Shown: positions 1-7,307 of the stretch, in pieces
Layout: each line of letters opens with the position of its first letter
Position numbering within the stretch: the first letter of the stretch is position 1
Assembly: GCF_003149045.1 (NCBI RefSeq)
Contig: NZ_QGDU01000014.1
Span: forward strand, 1-64,000
Length of the DNA: 64,000 bases
Direction of reading: 5' to 3'
Source: Fibrobacter sp. UWR4
Lineage (GTDB): Bacteria > Fibrobacterota > Fibrobacteria > Fibrobacterales > Fibrobacteraceae
Program-made: the position numbers and the translations under genes
The notes under the pieces: generated by a model
The model's input: only the letters and a program-made list of their open reading frames with translations
The model's database searches: none
Told to the model about the DNA's origin: nothing

Positions 1-63
1 TCTCGGTTAAGTCTCATCGCTTGTCCTTTTCTTGGTCGAAAACGCAAGTTAGAAACCTAACCA

Positions 64-95
64 TCCCTAGAATTCACTTTCTAGGGATTTTTTTT
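64..95 (+). terminator. Rho-independent terminator
   Basis: A 9-bp perfect stem (64-72 with 79-87) with a 6-nt loop is followed by eight T on the + strand. It would end a transcript entering from the left edge. Bases 1-60 show no gene I can identify. Confidence 0.75.
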
Positions 96-104
96 GTTTT
101 CAGC

Positions 105-917
105 CTAGATCGGATTTACTTGACGATGAGAATCCGCGGGATTTATAAACGACGAATGATTTTTCTCACGAGCCTTTTTCTGTAAAGGCAAAGCAATCAG
201 ATTTCCCAAACCACCCTTCGGCATAAAGTCTTGATTCGGGAAGAATCTATCAAAGGAATTCATTCCGATTTGCGGACGCAAATCAAGGGCCTTCGTCATC
301 AGAGCAGAACCAAGCTCCCGAGCAAGTTTCGCAGGAATGCATTCGTCAAAGAAAAACCATACATGCCCGCCGCAGCCAGAGCGGGAGCGTTCCAATGACG
401 CAAATACATTTTCCGCCTTGCAAGCAGACATAAACGCTCTGGCATCATCCAGCCAATTGCCATCATCAAAATCCACCGCAAGGAATTTACAGGAGTCATC
501 TTCTAAAAGAGGATATATCCCCGCAACAAAAGGACGCGAGCCATTCCAGCAAGGTTCCTCACCTCTCAGGTGATTTTCGATTACTGTTGCAGTCATCGGC
601 AAAAAACATCGACTTGAACAATCTCCGCATTTTACCTTTGGCTTGTTGCAGACTCCCGGCACCCATTCGTTCTTACATACCGGCTGATAGCCAGACTTCC
701 CCGTTTTGGCACTTTCAAAACGCCTTGCATAGACATCTGAACGCCCTTGAAAAAGCGACTGATACAACTTCACCTTTTCCACGACAGGAGAAAACTTATC
801 AACAACAGCAACAGACCGTTTTAGTAAAGCTATCTGCTCGTCAATTTCCTGCAAACGTTTTAGCAGGGCTGATTTTTCAGCTTCAAGATTGGAAAGGAGG
901 TCAGTCAACTCTTGCAT
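105..917 (-). pseudogene. Truncated TOTE-type archaeo-eukaryotic primase (AEP) domain protein
   Basis: The 270-aa reading frame starts with a coiled coil (about residues 1-35). It then matches the AEP primase domain I know from TOTE conflict-system proteins: a cysteine cluster (CNKPKVKCGDCSSRC), the acidic metal-binding motif LAVDFDD, the nucleotide-binding motif SGCGGHVWFF, and the family-typical run FPNQDFMPKGGLGNLIALP. In full-length relatives a superfamily II helicase follows. Here homology stops just after the AREKNHSSF stretch, and about a dozen unrelated residues lead to a stop, so the helicase half is missing. No strong ribosome-binding site precedes the ATG. It is most likely a defence-type remnant. 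A solo primase is possible but less likely. Family assignment is from memory of conserved motifs. Confidence 0.7.
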
Positions 918-971
918 CGGTAAAATCTAAATTTTTACCGATGGTTTAAAATTTCGGGTTATTGCCAAACA

Positions 972-1062
972 AGGTCTTTTTCTCATAAAAAAAGTAAGAA
1001 AAAGACCTAATTAACATTACAAAACAGGTCTTTTTCTAGGCAAAAACACAAGAAAAAGACCC
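972..1062. repeat. Two near-identical 12-bp hairpins upstream of abiE
   Basis: Two inverted repeats share the arms AGGTCTTTTTCT / AGAAAAAGACCT: 972-983 with 997-1008, and 1026-1037 with 1051-1062 (outermost pair mismatched). Each has a 13-nt loop of unrelated sequence. The copies start 54 bp apart. They lie in the gap between the divergent primase remnant and abiEi. Conserved arms with different loops suggest selection on the stem or on protein binding. Confidence 0.8.
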
Positions 1063-1097
1063 ACAATTCTTCAATTTAAACAAAAAACATACAAATT

Positions 1098-1127
1098 TCT
1101 ACGGCACATTTATAAATATGCCGTAGA
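1098..1127. repeat. 30-bp near-perfect palindrome
   Basis: The arms TCTACGGCA (1098-1106) and TGCCGTAGA (1119-1127) are exact complements. The AT-rich centre is also almost palindromic (two mismatches overall). A short T-run follows, so it could be a weak terminator or a protein-binding site upstream of the abiE promoter. Confidence 0.65.
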
Positions 1128-1134
1128 TTTTTAC

Positions 1135-1184
1135 ATACAATAAACAACACACAAACATTTGCATTTGTGTATCAATTATTGTAT
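1135..1184. promoter_or_regulatory. 50-bp nested dyad, probable AbiEi operator
   Basis: Two concentric inverted repeats share one centre (between 1159 and 1160). The outer arms are ATACAATAA (1135-1143) and TTATTGTAT (1176-1184). The inner arms are ACACAAA (1149-1155) and TTTGTGT (1164-1170). The dyad covers the -35 box and overlaps the -10 box of abiEi. Known AbiEi antitoxins repress their own operon by binding inverted repeats, so this is the natural operator candidate. That binding is inferred. Confidence 0.75.
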
Positions 1185-1187
1185 ATT
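1159..1187 (+). promoter_or_regulatory. abiE promoter
   Basis: TTGCAT (1159-1164), a 17-nt spacer and TATATT (1182-1187) form a sigma-70-like promoter. The predicted start of transcription falls at or next to the abiEi ATG (1194), and no Shine-Dalgarno sequence is present, so the mRNA may be leaderless. Confidence 0.65.
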
Positions 1188-1193
1188 TAGACC

Positions 1194-1799
1194 ATGTCCA
1201 AAATCATGGTAGCACACGATATTGTAGCCTCATACGACGGCATTGTCAGAACATCCGACTTCAACGAAAACGGAATCCGCAATGACGAGCTGTCTAGATT
1301 CTGCACTAGCGGAAAACTTTACAGAGTTCGCAAAGGCGTGTACAGTGCCGTTCCGACGAACGAAATAGCAGAAGAACGGTTGCTTGCAGAACTCTTGCCC
1401 GATGCGGTCATCTGCATGGAATCGGCACTCTACTATTACGGCTATAGCGACCACGCCCCCACGGAATGGACAATTTCCGTGCCTAGGTCATTTTCACGTT
1501 CCAGACTTAAAATTGAAGGACTTTTTCTAAAACCACGATATGTGCAAGAAGAACTTTTCAACATTGGACTAAGTACAGAAAACTTCAACGGGTTCGAACT
1601 AAAAATTTACGATCGAGAACGATGCATCTGCGACTGCTTCAAGTACCGCAACAAAATAGACAGCGAGCTATTCAACAAGGCCTTGAACGCCTACGCAAGC
1701 GACCCTCAAAAGAATCTAATGAAGCTTCTGGATTACGCCCGAAAAATGCGAGTACAAAAGAAAGTTAGAGAAATTATGGAGGTTCTGCTCAATGGCTGA
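1194..1799 (+). CDS. abiEi: AbiEi-family antitoxin / transcriptional regulator
   Basis: This 201-aa protein has the AbiEi layout: an N-terminal winged-helix domain (about residues 1-65, with the typical RVRKGVYSAV wing) followed by the AbiEi C-terminal domain (ICMESALYYYGYSDHAP, then CICDCFKYRNKI). In the family the N-terminal domain represses the operon and the C-terminal domain counteracts the partner nucleotidyltransferase. The gene overlaps abiEii by 8 nt (1792-1799), implying translational coupling. The start lies 6 nt after a TATATT box within a large dyad, fitting autoregulation and a possibly leaderless transcript. The operon appears intact and functional. Confidence 0.9.
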   Translation: MSKIMVAHDIVASYDGIVRTSDFNENGIRNDELSRFCTSGKLYRVRKGVYSAVPTNEIAEERLLAELLPDAVICMESALYYYGYSDHAPTEWTISVPRSFSRSRLKIEGLFLKPRYVQEELFNIGLSTENFNGFELKIYDRERCICDCFKYRNKIDSELFNKALNAYASDPQKNLMKLLDYARKMRVQKKVREIMEVLLNG

Positions 1800-2688
1800 T
1801 CGCGCAGCATCGGTACTTGCCAAAATACGAAATAAATCCAAGGAAATGGGCTGGAACAGCATGCAAAGCCTTCAGCTATTTTGCCAGGAAGAATTCATCC
1901 GTAGAATCAACCTTTCAAAATACAAAGATGCATTTATTTTGAAAGGCGGCCTGCTCATTTACGCGCTTTCAAATTTTGGAAGCAGAACAACCCGAGACGC
2001 AGATTTTCTCGTTGAGAACCTCTCAAATTCTCCGGAAAGAATGCGCGAAATCATTCACGAGATAATAAATACGGAATCAGAGAATGACTTTGTAACTTTC
2101 GAATTGGCAAATCTAAAAGAGATTGCCAAAGAAAAGAAATATACTGGGGTTTCTGCATTTCTCATAGCAAAAATCAAAAACACCCGTACGGGGATAAACA
2201 TTGATTTTGGATTTGGAGACACAATCATTCCAAAGCCGAAAACAGCAAACTTTCCTGTTCAAGTCGAAGGGTTTTCATGCCCTCAAATAAAAGTTTACCC
2301 CGTAGAAACAATCATCGCAGAAAAAGTTGACGCCATCCTTGACCGAATGGAACTTTCCAGTCGAATGAAGGACTATTTTGACATTCACTTCATTCTTCAA
2401 AATTTTGATTTTGATGGTGCAACATTGAAAACCGCCATTGCAAGGACCTTCGAAAATCGACTACGCAATTACGATATGAATCGTTTTCAGAAAGTCCTTC
2501 AATTTCACAACGATCAATCTATGGGAACCAAGTGGAAAGCTTTTCTGAGAAAAGCAAAATTGTCCGAGATTCCATTTCAAGATGTTATCGCATCTTTGCA
2601 GAAATTTCTTGAATTGCCAATACAAGCATGCTTCAACAATAAAGACTTTTCGCGAAAATGGAAGAGTAAAGAACAGAAATGGATTTAA
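1792..2688 (+). CDS. abiEii: AbiEii-family nucleotidyltransferase toxin
   Basis: This 298-aa protein shows the DNA-polymerase-beta-like nucleotidyltransferase signature of AbiEii: KGG at residues 51-53, then RTTRDADF (metal-binding D69 and D71), and downstream VYPVETIIAEKVDAIL with a KDYFDIHF motif. Family members halt growth or abort phage infection by nucleotidyl transfer, reported for tRNA in related enzymes. The length is normal and all core motifs are present, so the toxin looks active. Its start codon lies inside the 3' end of abiEi, and a strong hairpin follows the stop. Confidence 0.9.
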   Translation: MADRAASVLAKIRNKSKEMGWNSMQSLQLFCQEEFIRRINLSKYKDAFILKGGLLIYALSNFGSRTTRDADFLVENLSNSPERMREIIHEIINTESENDFVTFELANLKEIAKEKKYTGVSAFLIAKIKNTRTGINIDFGFGDTIIPKPKTANFPVQVEGFSCPQIKVYPVETIIAEKVDAILDRMELSSRMKDYFDIHFILQNFDFDGATLKTAIARTFENRLRNYDMNRFQKVLQFHNDQSMGTKWKAFLRKAKLSEIPFQDVIASLQKFLELPIQACFNNKDFSRKWKSKEQKWI

Positions 2689-2692
2689 CAAA

Positions 2693-2725
2693 AAACGCCC
2701 TGAAGCGTTGAACTTCAGGGCGTTT
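2693..2725 (-). terminator. Terminator between abiEii and the leuS remnant
   Basis: A 13-bp stem (2693-2705 with 2713-2725) has an A-rich left flank, so the U-tract follows the hairpin on the minus strand. It would terminate the truncated leuS transcript. It may also stop abiE transcription from the other side. Confidence 0.75.
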
Positions 2726-2730
2726 CTAAA

Positions 2731-2760
2731 GGAGATCCCCGCTTTCGCGGGGATGACGTC
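2731..2760. repeat. REP-like palindrome
   Basis: ATCCCCGC (2735-2742) and GCGGGGAT (2747-2754) flank a 4-nt loop and lead into GACG. Short hairpins ending in ATGAC recur at 10239-10282 and 31303-31324, and a hairpin at 27718-27731 is similar, so this is probably a dispersed extragenic repeat family. Confidence 0.55.
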
Positions 2761-2766
2761 CATTAG

Positions 2767-3607
2767 TTATTTAACAACGATATTCACCAGCTTACCCGGC
2801 ACGGCAATAACCTTAACCACGGTCTTGCCGTTGGTAAACTCTTGAACTCGTTCGTTAGCCATGGCGAGGGCTTCCAAGGCAGCCTTGTCCATGTCCTTGG
2901 CGACATTTGCCTTGGCGCGGAGCTTGCCGTTCACCTGGAACACGACTTCGACGGTGTTTTCCACAGCCTTGCTTGCGTCGGCTTCAGGCCATGCCACGTT
3001 GGTGAGGGATCCGACCTGACCCAGGATGCTCCACATTTCTTCGGCGATGTGGGGTGCAAAGGGCTGCAGGAGCTTTACGAAGGTTTCGCAAGGTTCGCGG
3101 TAGCGCTTGTCCATCTTCATCATTTCGTTGTTGAAGATCATCAGCTGGCTGATAGCGGTGTTGAAGCTCATGTTTTCAATGTCGCTTGTGACCTTGATGA
3201 TGGACTGGTGCATAATCTTCTGGATTTCTTCCGGAGCGGCTTCGTCAACGAAGACGGGAGCTGCATCGTCGTCGCCTACCACAGAACGCCATGCACGGCC
3301 CAGGAAGCGGTTCATACCTTCGATGCCCTTGGTCTGCCAAGGCTTCACGGCATCCAGAGGACCCATGAACATTTCGTACAAACGAAGGCTGTCTGCGCCG
3401 TAGTCGCGAACCACGTCGTCCGGGTTCACAACGTTCTTCAGGGACTTACTCATCTTGGCAACAATCTGCTTCAGTTCGATGTCGGTACCCTTCTTGAAGA
3501 CTGGCGCAAGCGCCATCTGCTTCGGCTCGACCATGTCCGTGAACAAGTTCCCGGCCGCGGCACTCGCCTTAGGCAGCTGTGCCGTTCTTTTCTTCCACTT
3601 CGTCGGT
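2767..3607 (-). pseudogene. leuS: Truncated duplicate of the leuS 3' end
   Basis: This segment repeats the C-terminal part of leucyl-tRNA synthetase found intact at 7515-10202, in the same orientation. It includes the KMSKS loop, the anticodon-binding domain and the C-terminal tail. By eye the two copies differ at roughly 30-odd of about 735 aligned bases, mostly near the 3' end, so they are about 95% identical. Homology ends abruptly at 3607, and a foreign 79-nt block (3501-3579) shifts the frame, so the 306-aa open frame is an artefact upstream of the KMSKS region. It lacks the HIGH motif and editing domain and cannot be a functional synthetase. Confidence 0.9.
3501..3579. other. 79-nt foreign block inside the leuS remnant
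   Basis: Compared with intact leuS, bases 3501-3579 replace three bases. Exact leuS homology resumes for 28 nt (3580-3607) on the far side. The block begins with the perfect hairpin TGGCGC-AA-GCGCCA (3502-3515). Read on the + strand it contains a lipoprotein-signal-like stretch, MSVNKFPAAALALGSC. Its origin is unknown. Confidence 0.75.
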
Positions 3608-3616
3608 AAAAAAATT

Positions 3617-3730
3617 GGGCGTTCCCCGGCTCCCGAGAACCAAACAACGAAACCGCCGCCGGGTCGGGCTATACTCGCTTCGCTCACCGAGCCTAAAGTC
3701 TCGGCCCATACGGGTAACTATCCCTAACGC
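3617..3730. repeat. GGGCGTT...TAACGC structured element
   Basis: A G+C-rich, palindrome-rich block of about 114 bp sits between the leuS remnant and the lipoprotein gene. It is bounded by GGGCGTT on the left and TAACGC on the right, so the ends can pair. Inner complementary segments include CCCGG/CCGGG and CGGGCT/AGCC. I recall similar blocks as dispersed elements in related genomes, but no second copy is in this window. Confidence 0.45.
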
Positions 3731-3744
3731 GAAATCATCAACAT

Positions 3745-5790
3745 TTATTTTTTTATTGAACAACCAAACTGTTTTCCCATTGCTCCAATGAAAAAAACGC
3801 CGGATTCATTAGAACCAAAACTTCTTCGAAATTCTAAAGCAAAACCTTGGAAAAATTGTACAACCTCCATTACATTTTCTTTATCTCCTGCCCAATCAGG
3901 TCTATGAAATGCTTTCCAAGGGACATCGATAACAGTCAATGCAATTGACGCAGGAATTACAGCAAAGACATCATTAACATATTCAGAATCATTTGCGGAA
4001 TGTAATGTCAATGAAAAGGGCGTAGAAGATGCGTAAGCAAGACATATTCCCTCCCATTCCGATACATCAATTTGTTCGTACTCTCTTCCCGGCCCCAAAG
4101 AAATCCAGGGATCAGCAACAGATGAGTCTAACTCGTAAGTTAATCTAATCCCGTTCTCTTGAGAAATAGCTTTTTCCGAAATTATTTCTACAACCTTTCC
4201 ATTCTCATTAAAAAAATTAGATTTAAATCCTCTATCATTGGAAGGTATAGGAGTATACCAATCACCCCAATACCCTTCATAGGGACCCATCCACAGATTA
4301 TCACTCCCATCCCAAAGATTTCCAGAATATCCTTCCGTTATAACAAGGTCATTTAATGTAGGAGCATCTATTTTCCCACCTTTACAAACATAAAGCTTTC
4401 CACTAACTTCACCAACTTTTACCTCGCCGTCATTTTCGCAATCAATTGTCAATTCATCATACAATTTAACATCAATTTTTTCCCATCCACTAGACTTGCA
4501 CTGCATAGGCGTCCGCAATTCACCATCCACTCCTTTTTCCATCACGCTAACTGCATTCAAATTTTTATTTGAACATGATCCTAATAATTGCTCAACTGCA
4601 GCAGCGGATCTCCATTTCTCATTCTCACAAACATAAAATTGACCATTATTTCTGCTAAGTTCATTCTTATTTTCAACTATTTCAGCATCTCGTTCAGCAG
4701 AACACAATCCGATCTCGTATGCCTTAGTCCAGTACCCTTCAACTATAGTTTCAAAATCAGCAACGGAAGTAAATAGTTTCCAGTTCATAATATTTTCTCT
4801 TACAGAAGTCAAATCATAAAGAGCTATTCCATCCGCAATATCCATCTTTATTTGTTCATCATTCAAGACGCCGTCTTCTCTGATATCAAATGCTATTTTT
4901 GATATTCGTTCTGAAAAAGAAGACTCCATATCAGTTCCTAAAGTCAATACTGAAACCGCCAACAACGCCGCATCATCCTGAGTTGTTCCTCCAATAGAAA
5001 GATCCTCTGCAGACAATTCTGTTGCAGCTTCTATATCAAAAATCGACAAGACTTCCTTTTCTGCTTGAACCTTGGCTTCTTCAAAAGACTTCCCTTGCTT
5101 TTTCACCAGGAATAGAATTCGTTCATACTCCATATGAGTCAAAACATTGACGTTGATCGTATTTCTATTCGTCAAATCCGATATTGCATACAACTGTATT
5201 CTAGACAGAGACTTTTTCCCACTCACTTCGTTGTTGAAAAATCCATCGGCAATAATTGTCACATATTGCGAAGATAGATCCTTCGCATTAATTTCAAACT
5301 CACCTTTATCATTTTCCAATTTTACGAAAAAGGAATTCTTTGTTTGCTCGAAGGAGGAACTATCCATTTCATATAGTGTAACAGTTGTTCCTGTTAAAAA
5401 CGGACCTTTTTGAGAAACACCTGAAATTTTTTTAGAAATCGTTTGTACCTTGGAAGGTCCCACACCAGAACTTGATATACTGGAGTCATACACACTTGAA
5501 CAAGATTTCAAGGTTTCTTGAACGCTGGAAGACGACTCCGGCATTTCCGTCAGAAGCCATTTCCCATTGTGACATTTATAGAAGCTAGAATCAGCCTCAT
5601 AAAATTCAACTTTTCCTTCTCTAGAATCCGTACACTTACCGAGACCTTCAGTTAGATCTCCTATAACAGAATCACCTAAATTTGCAGATTGAGGATCATT
5701 CTCGGAACAGGAAATCATTGTAGGTACAGCCATTAAAGCAATCAACAGTCCGAATAAAAACAAGGACCTGTTCTTGTTAACAAAATTCAT
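3745..5790 (-). CDS. Large Fibrobacter-type surface lipoprotein
   Basis: The 681-aa product begins with a signal sequence ending at a lipobox-like MISC (about residue 28), then a serine-rich linker (SSSSVQ, SSISSSG). Around residues 115-250 it has the module VSQKGPFLTGTTVTLYEMDSS...NVLTHMEYERI, which recurs in the 743-aa lipoprotein at 42663-44894. Next come short cysteine-containing FYVCENEKWR/YKCHNGKW repeats. The C-terminal ~180 residues form a separate domain (WDGSDNLWMGPYEGYWGDWY..., then LTYELDSS...), possibly a carbohydrate-binding beta-sandwich. Start choice is supported by AAGGAG 8 nt before the ATG. It is probably exposed on the outer membrane. No enzyme motif was seen. Confidence 0.8.
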   Translation of the reverse strand: MNFVNKNRSLFLFGLLIALMAVPTMISCSENDPQSANLGDSVIGDLTEGLGKCTDSREGKVEFYEADSSFYKCHNGKWLLTEMPESSSSVQETLKSCSSVYDSSISSSGVGPSKVQTISKKISGVSQKGPFLTGTTVTLYEMDSSSFEQTKNSFFVKLENDKGEFEINAKDLSSQYVTIIADGFFNNEVSGKKSLSRIQLYAISDLTNRNTINVNVLTHMEYERILFLVKKQGKSFEEAKVQAEKEVLSIFDIEAATELSAEDLSIGGTTQDDAALLAVSVLTLGTDMESSFSERISKIAFDIREDGVLNDEQIKMDIADGIALYDLTSVRENIMNWKLFTSVADFETIVEGYWTKAYEIGLCSAERDAEIVENKNELSRNNGQFYVCENEKWRSAAAVEQLLGSCSNKNLNAVSVMEKGVDGELRTPMQCKSSGWEKIDVKLYDELTIDCENDGEVKVGEVSGKLYVCKGGKIDAPTLNDLVITEGYSGNLWDGSDNLWMGPYEGYWGDWYTPIPSNDRGFKSNFFNENGKVVEIISEKAISQENGIRLTYELDSSVADPWISLGPGREYEQIDVSEWEGICLAYASSTPFSLTLHSANDSEYVNDVFAVIPASIALTVIDVPWKAFHRPDWAGDKENVMEVVQFFQGFALEFRRSFGSNESGVFFIGAMGKQFGCSIKK

Positions 5791-5805
5791 GGTTTTATCT
5801 CCTTT

Positions 5806-5910
5806 TTAAGCGTTGTCCCATTTTACATCACTAAGGGGAGCAAAGATTACCAGTTCATCATCAAATGATCTCAAAAATTTACTGAAATCATGCACGACAA
5901 TCTCCATCAT
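5806..5910 (-). CDS. Possible 34-aa upstream ORF
   Basis: An ATG-ATG start leads a 34-codon frame (MMEIVVHDFSKFLRSFDDEL...) that ends at a TAA just upstream of the lipoprotein Shine-Dalgarno sequence, 15 nt before that gene's ATG. AGGTG precedes the start. It could be a short coupled protein, a leader peptide, or the tail of a lost gene. Weakly supported. Confidence 0.3.
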   Translation of the reverse strand: MMEIVVHDFSKFLRSFDDELVIFAPLSDVKWDNA

Positions 5911-5916
5911 CCACAC

Positions 5917-6330
5917 CTATGGAGTTCCACCCTCATCCCACAAAAACCGCGTCAATTTTAGAGAATACAAAAAGGGCGCAGATCGTCGCATTTACCTGTG
6001 TGAGGCTCTCGACAGCCTATAGACGATAAACGCAAACGACCCACGCCCCGAAAGGGCTGTTGCTTTTGGCCACAAACAACCAAAGACCGGTCTAAGGACC
6101 GGTACAGCAAACCGAGACACACCAAAAACGGCATGCCTGCGTGAGCGTTCACCTTATTCTCGTCTATGGAAATTGTCGAGATTTCACACAGAGAACAAGA
6201 GCAAAACTCTCTATTAATGTCTATGTAAAATTAACTTAAAAATGGGAAGTCTGTGCAACCGGGCCATGAAAAATCCTAGTTTACAACCCTTAGAAGCGGC
6301 GAAAAGTGATTTCACGTCCAAATTTGACAT
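5917..6330. other. Intergenic stretch with inverted repeats
   Basis: I see no convincing gene here. A 7-bp stem (ACCGGTC 6086-6092 with GACCGGT 6097-6103) and a GCCCCGAAAGGGC hairpin near 6041-6053 stand out. A minus-strand open frame at 5958-6152 has no ribosome-binding site and an unusual composition. It may be a repeat. Confidence 0.4.
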
Positions 6331-6347
6331 TCCAATTTGGAAGAATC

Positions 6348-6376
6348 TTGACTAAATACCTAAAATTAGGTATATT
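6348..6376 (+). promoter_or_regulatory. Strong promoter of the DUF3800-linked RNA, with a dyad in the spacer
   Basis: TTGACT (6348-6353), exactly 17 nt, then TATATT (6371-6376) is close to the sigma-70 consensus. The spacer holds the 14-bp palindrome ACCTAAAATTAGGT (6358-6371), which touches the -10 box and is a plausible repressor site. No open reading frame of useful size follows, so the product should be an RNA. Confidence 0.75.
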
Positions 6377-6382
6377 CGTCGT

Positions 6383-6463
6383 AGAGTCCTTGGTTGGTGA
6401 AAGTCGGCTCCATGCCGTGCGTTTCTTTGGAAACCTAGCCGCTGATGGGACTCCAATTTTTTT
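6383..6463 (+). ncRNA. Structured small RNA convergent with the DUF3800 gene
   Basis: The predicted ~80-nt transcript is closed by a 7-bp stem (6384-6390 with 6447-6453) followed by CAA and seven T, so the closing stem doubles as a terminator. Inside are a GUUUC/GAAAC hairpin (6421-6425 with 6430-6434) and two competing partners for CGGC(U) 6405-6409: GCCG at 6414-6417 or AGCCG at 6437-6441, which could form a pseudoknot or a switch. Its 3' half is antisense to the last codons of the DUF3800 gene. I recall published candidate structured RNAs called DUF3800 motifs lying next to such genes. Whether this is one of them needs an Rfam covariance search. Confidence 0.6.
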
Positions 6464-7229
6464 GCTCTAACGGTTTCTTCTCCGTATAGAAGGTCCCATA
6501 AAACTGGTTCGATTGCACGTCAAAGATGTCATGGACCAGTTTTATTTTTTCCCTGATAAAATTAAAATAACGGAAATCATTTTTCTCGTATACTCTGAAT
6601 ACGGTCCAAAGTACGTAGTCTATAACCTGGAGCAATGGCAAATGAGAAGGCTGCTGTAGAAATACACGGATTTTTCCGTTATTTTCCTTTCCCCATTTTT
6701 GCTGAAATTTGGCGATAGCATCGTTCAAGGCTTCAGTCATGTTATTAACGCTAACGACGTTACCCATTTCCGAAAAATAGATATCAATTTCACTGTAAAG
6801 GTGCAAACGATTTTTCAATAGTTCCGCAACAAGAAACTTGTACAGTTTTTTGTCGCTCATGTTAAATTTGCGACGAAAAACAGATTCATTTTTACGAGCA
6901 ACAATGATGTACGCTTCAAAGTCCGATTTTTTCAGCAGTTTAAAAACTTTCTCCTTGACTTCGGCACAATCCTTGTTAGCATGAAATCCATTCTTTAGAT
7001 TCCGCATTGAGGGAACCGCTTGGAGATATTCGTCTTCCATCAATTCCTTGCGTAATTTTTCCAAGTCAACAAGCAACTGATGTGGGTTAGATATTTCCAC
7101 ATAGCCAACAGAAAACGTTTTACTTACGGAGCCTTCTTGCAAGAGATTCTTGCCATGATGCCCAAGAATTCTAGGATCACCAGACTCGTCAAAGTAATAG
7201 TACATTTTCTGTGGTAACGCTTCTTTCAC
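6435..7229 (-). CDS. DUF3800 domain protein
   Basis: The 264-aa product has the DUF3800 hallmark YYYFDESGDP near the N-terminus (D14-E15-S16-G17) and the C-terminal Q-x3-D-x3-W pattern (PLLQVIDYVLWTVFR). DUF3800 proteins are often found in phage and mobile islands, and an RNase H-like nuclease role has been suggested. The biochemical function is not settled. The GTG start is preferred over the internal ATG at 7205 because AGGGG lies 5 nt before it. The 3' end overlaps an oppositely transcribed structured RNA, and its own promoter is visible upstream. It sits in the segment bracketed by the leuS duplication. Confidence 0.85.
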   Translation of the reverse strand: MKEALPQKMYYYFDESGDPRILGHHGKNLLQEGSVSKTFSVGYVEISNPHQLLVDLEKLRKELMEDEYLQAVPSMRNLKNGFHANKDCAEVKEKVFKLLKKSDFEAYIIVARKNESVFRRKFNMSDKKLYKFLVAELLKNRLHLYSEIDIYFSEMGNVVSVNNMTEALNDAIAKFQQKWGKENNGKIRVFLQQPSHLPLLQVIDYVLWTVFRVYEKNDFRYFNFIREKIKLVHDIFDVQSNQFYGTFYTEKKPLEQKNWSPISG

Positions 7230-7265
7230 TACAACCCCTAATGTTTTTTAGAAAGATCACCACGC

Positions 7266-7294
7266 AATATATAATTTGAAAGACAATCAAGCAA
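7266..7294 (-). promoter_or_regulatory. DUF3800 promoter
   Basis: On the minus strand TTGCTT (7294-7289), a 17-nt spacer and TATATT (7271-7266) precede the GTG start by about 37 nt. Confidence 0.6.
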
Positions 7295-7307
7295 GCAATT
7301 GCAATAA

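Noticed and set aside
1-60. 3' end of an rRNA, tmRNA or tRNA before the first terminator
   Set aside because: No conserved 3'-end motif of these RNAs could be recognised in the 60 bases available.
972-1062. Type III toxin-antitoxin RNA repeats
   Set aside because: Only two hairpins with different loops, no ToxN-like endoribonuclease nearby, and the adjacent genes are a complete type IV-style AbiE pair.
2767-3687. Intact 306-aa gene
   Set aside because: Only the part downstream of 3500 is leuS-like. The rest is foreign sequence read through, with a frameshift and no ribosome-binding site.
5958-6152. 64-aa minus-strand protein
   Set aside because: No ribosome-binding site, composition unlike neighbours, and it spans inverted repeats.
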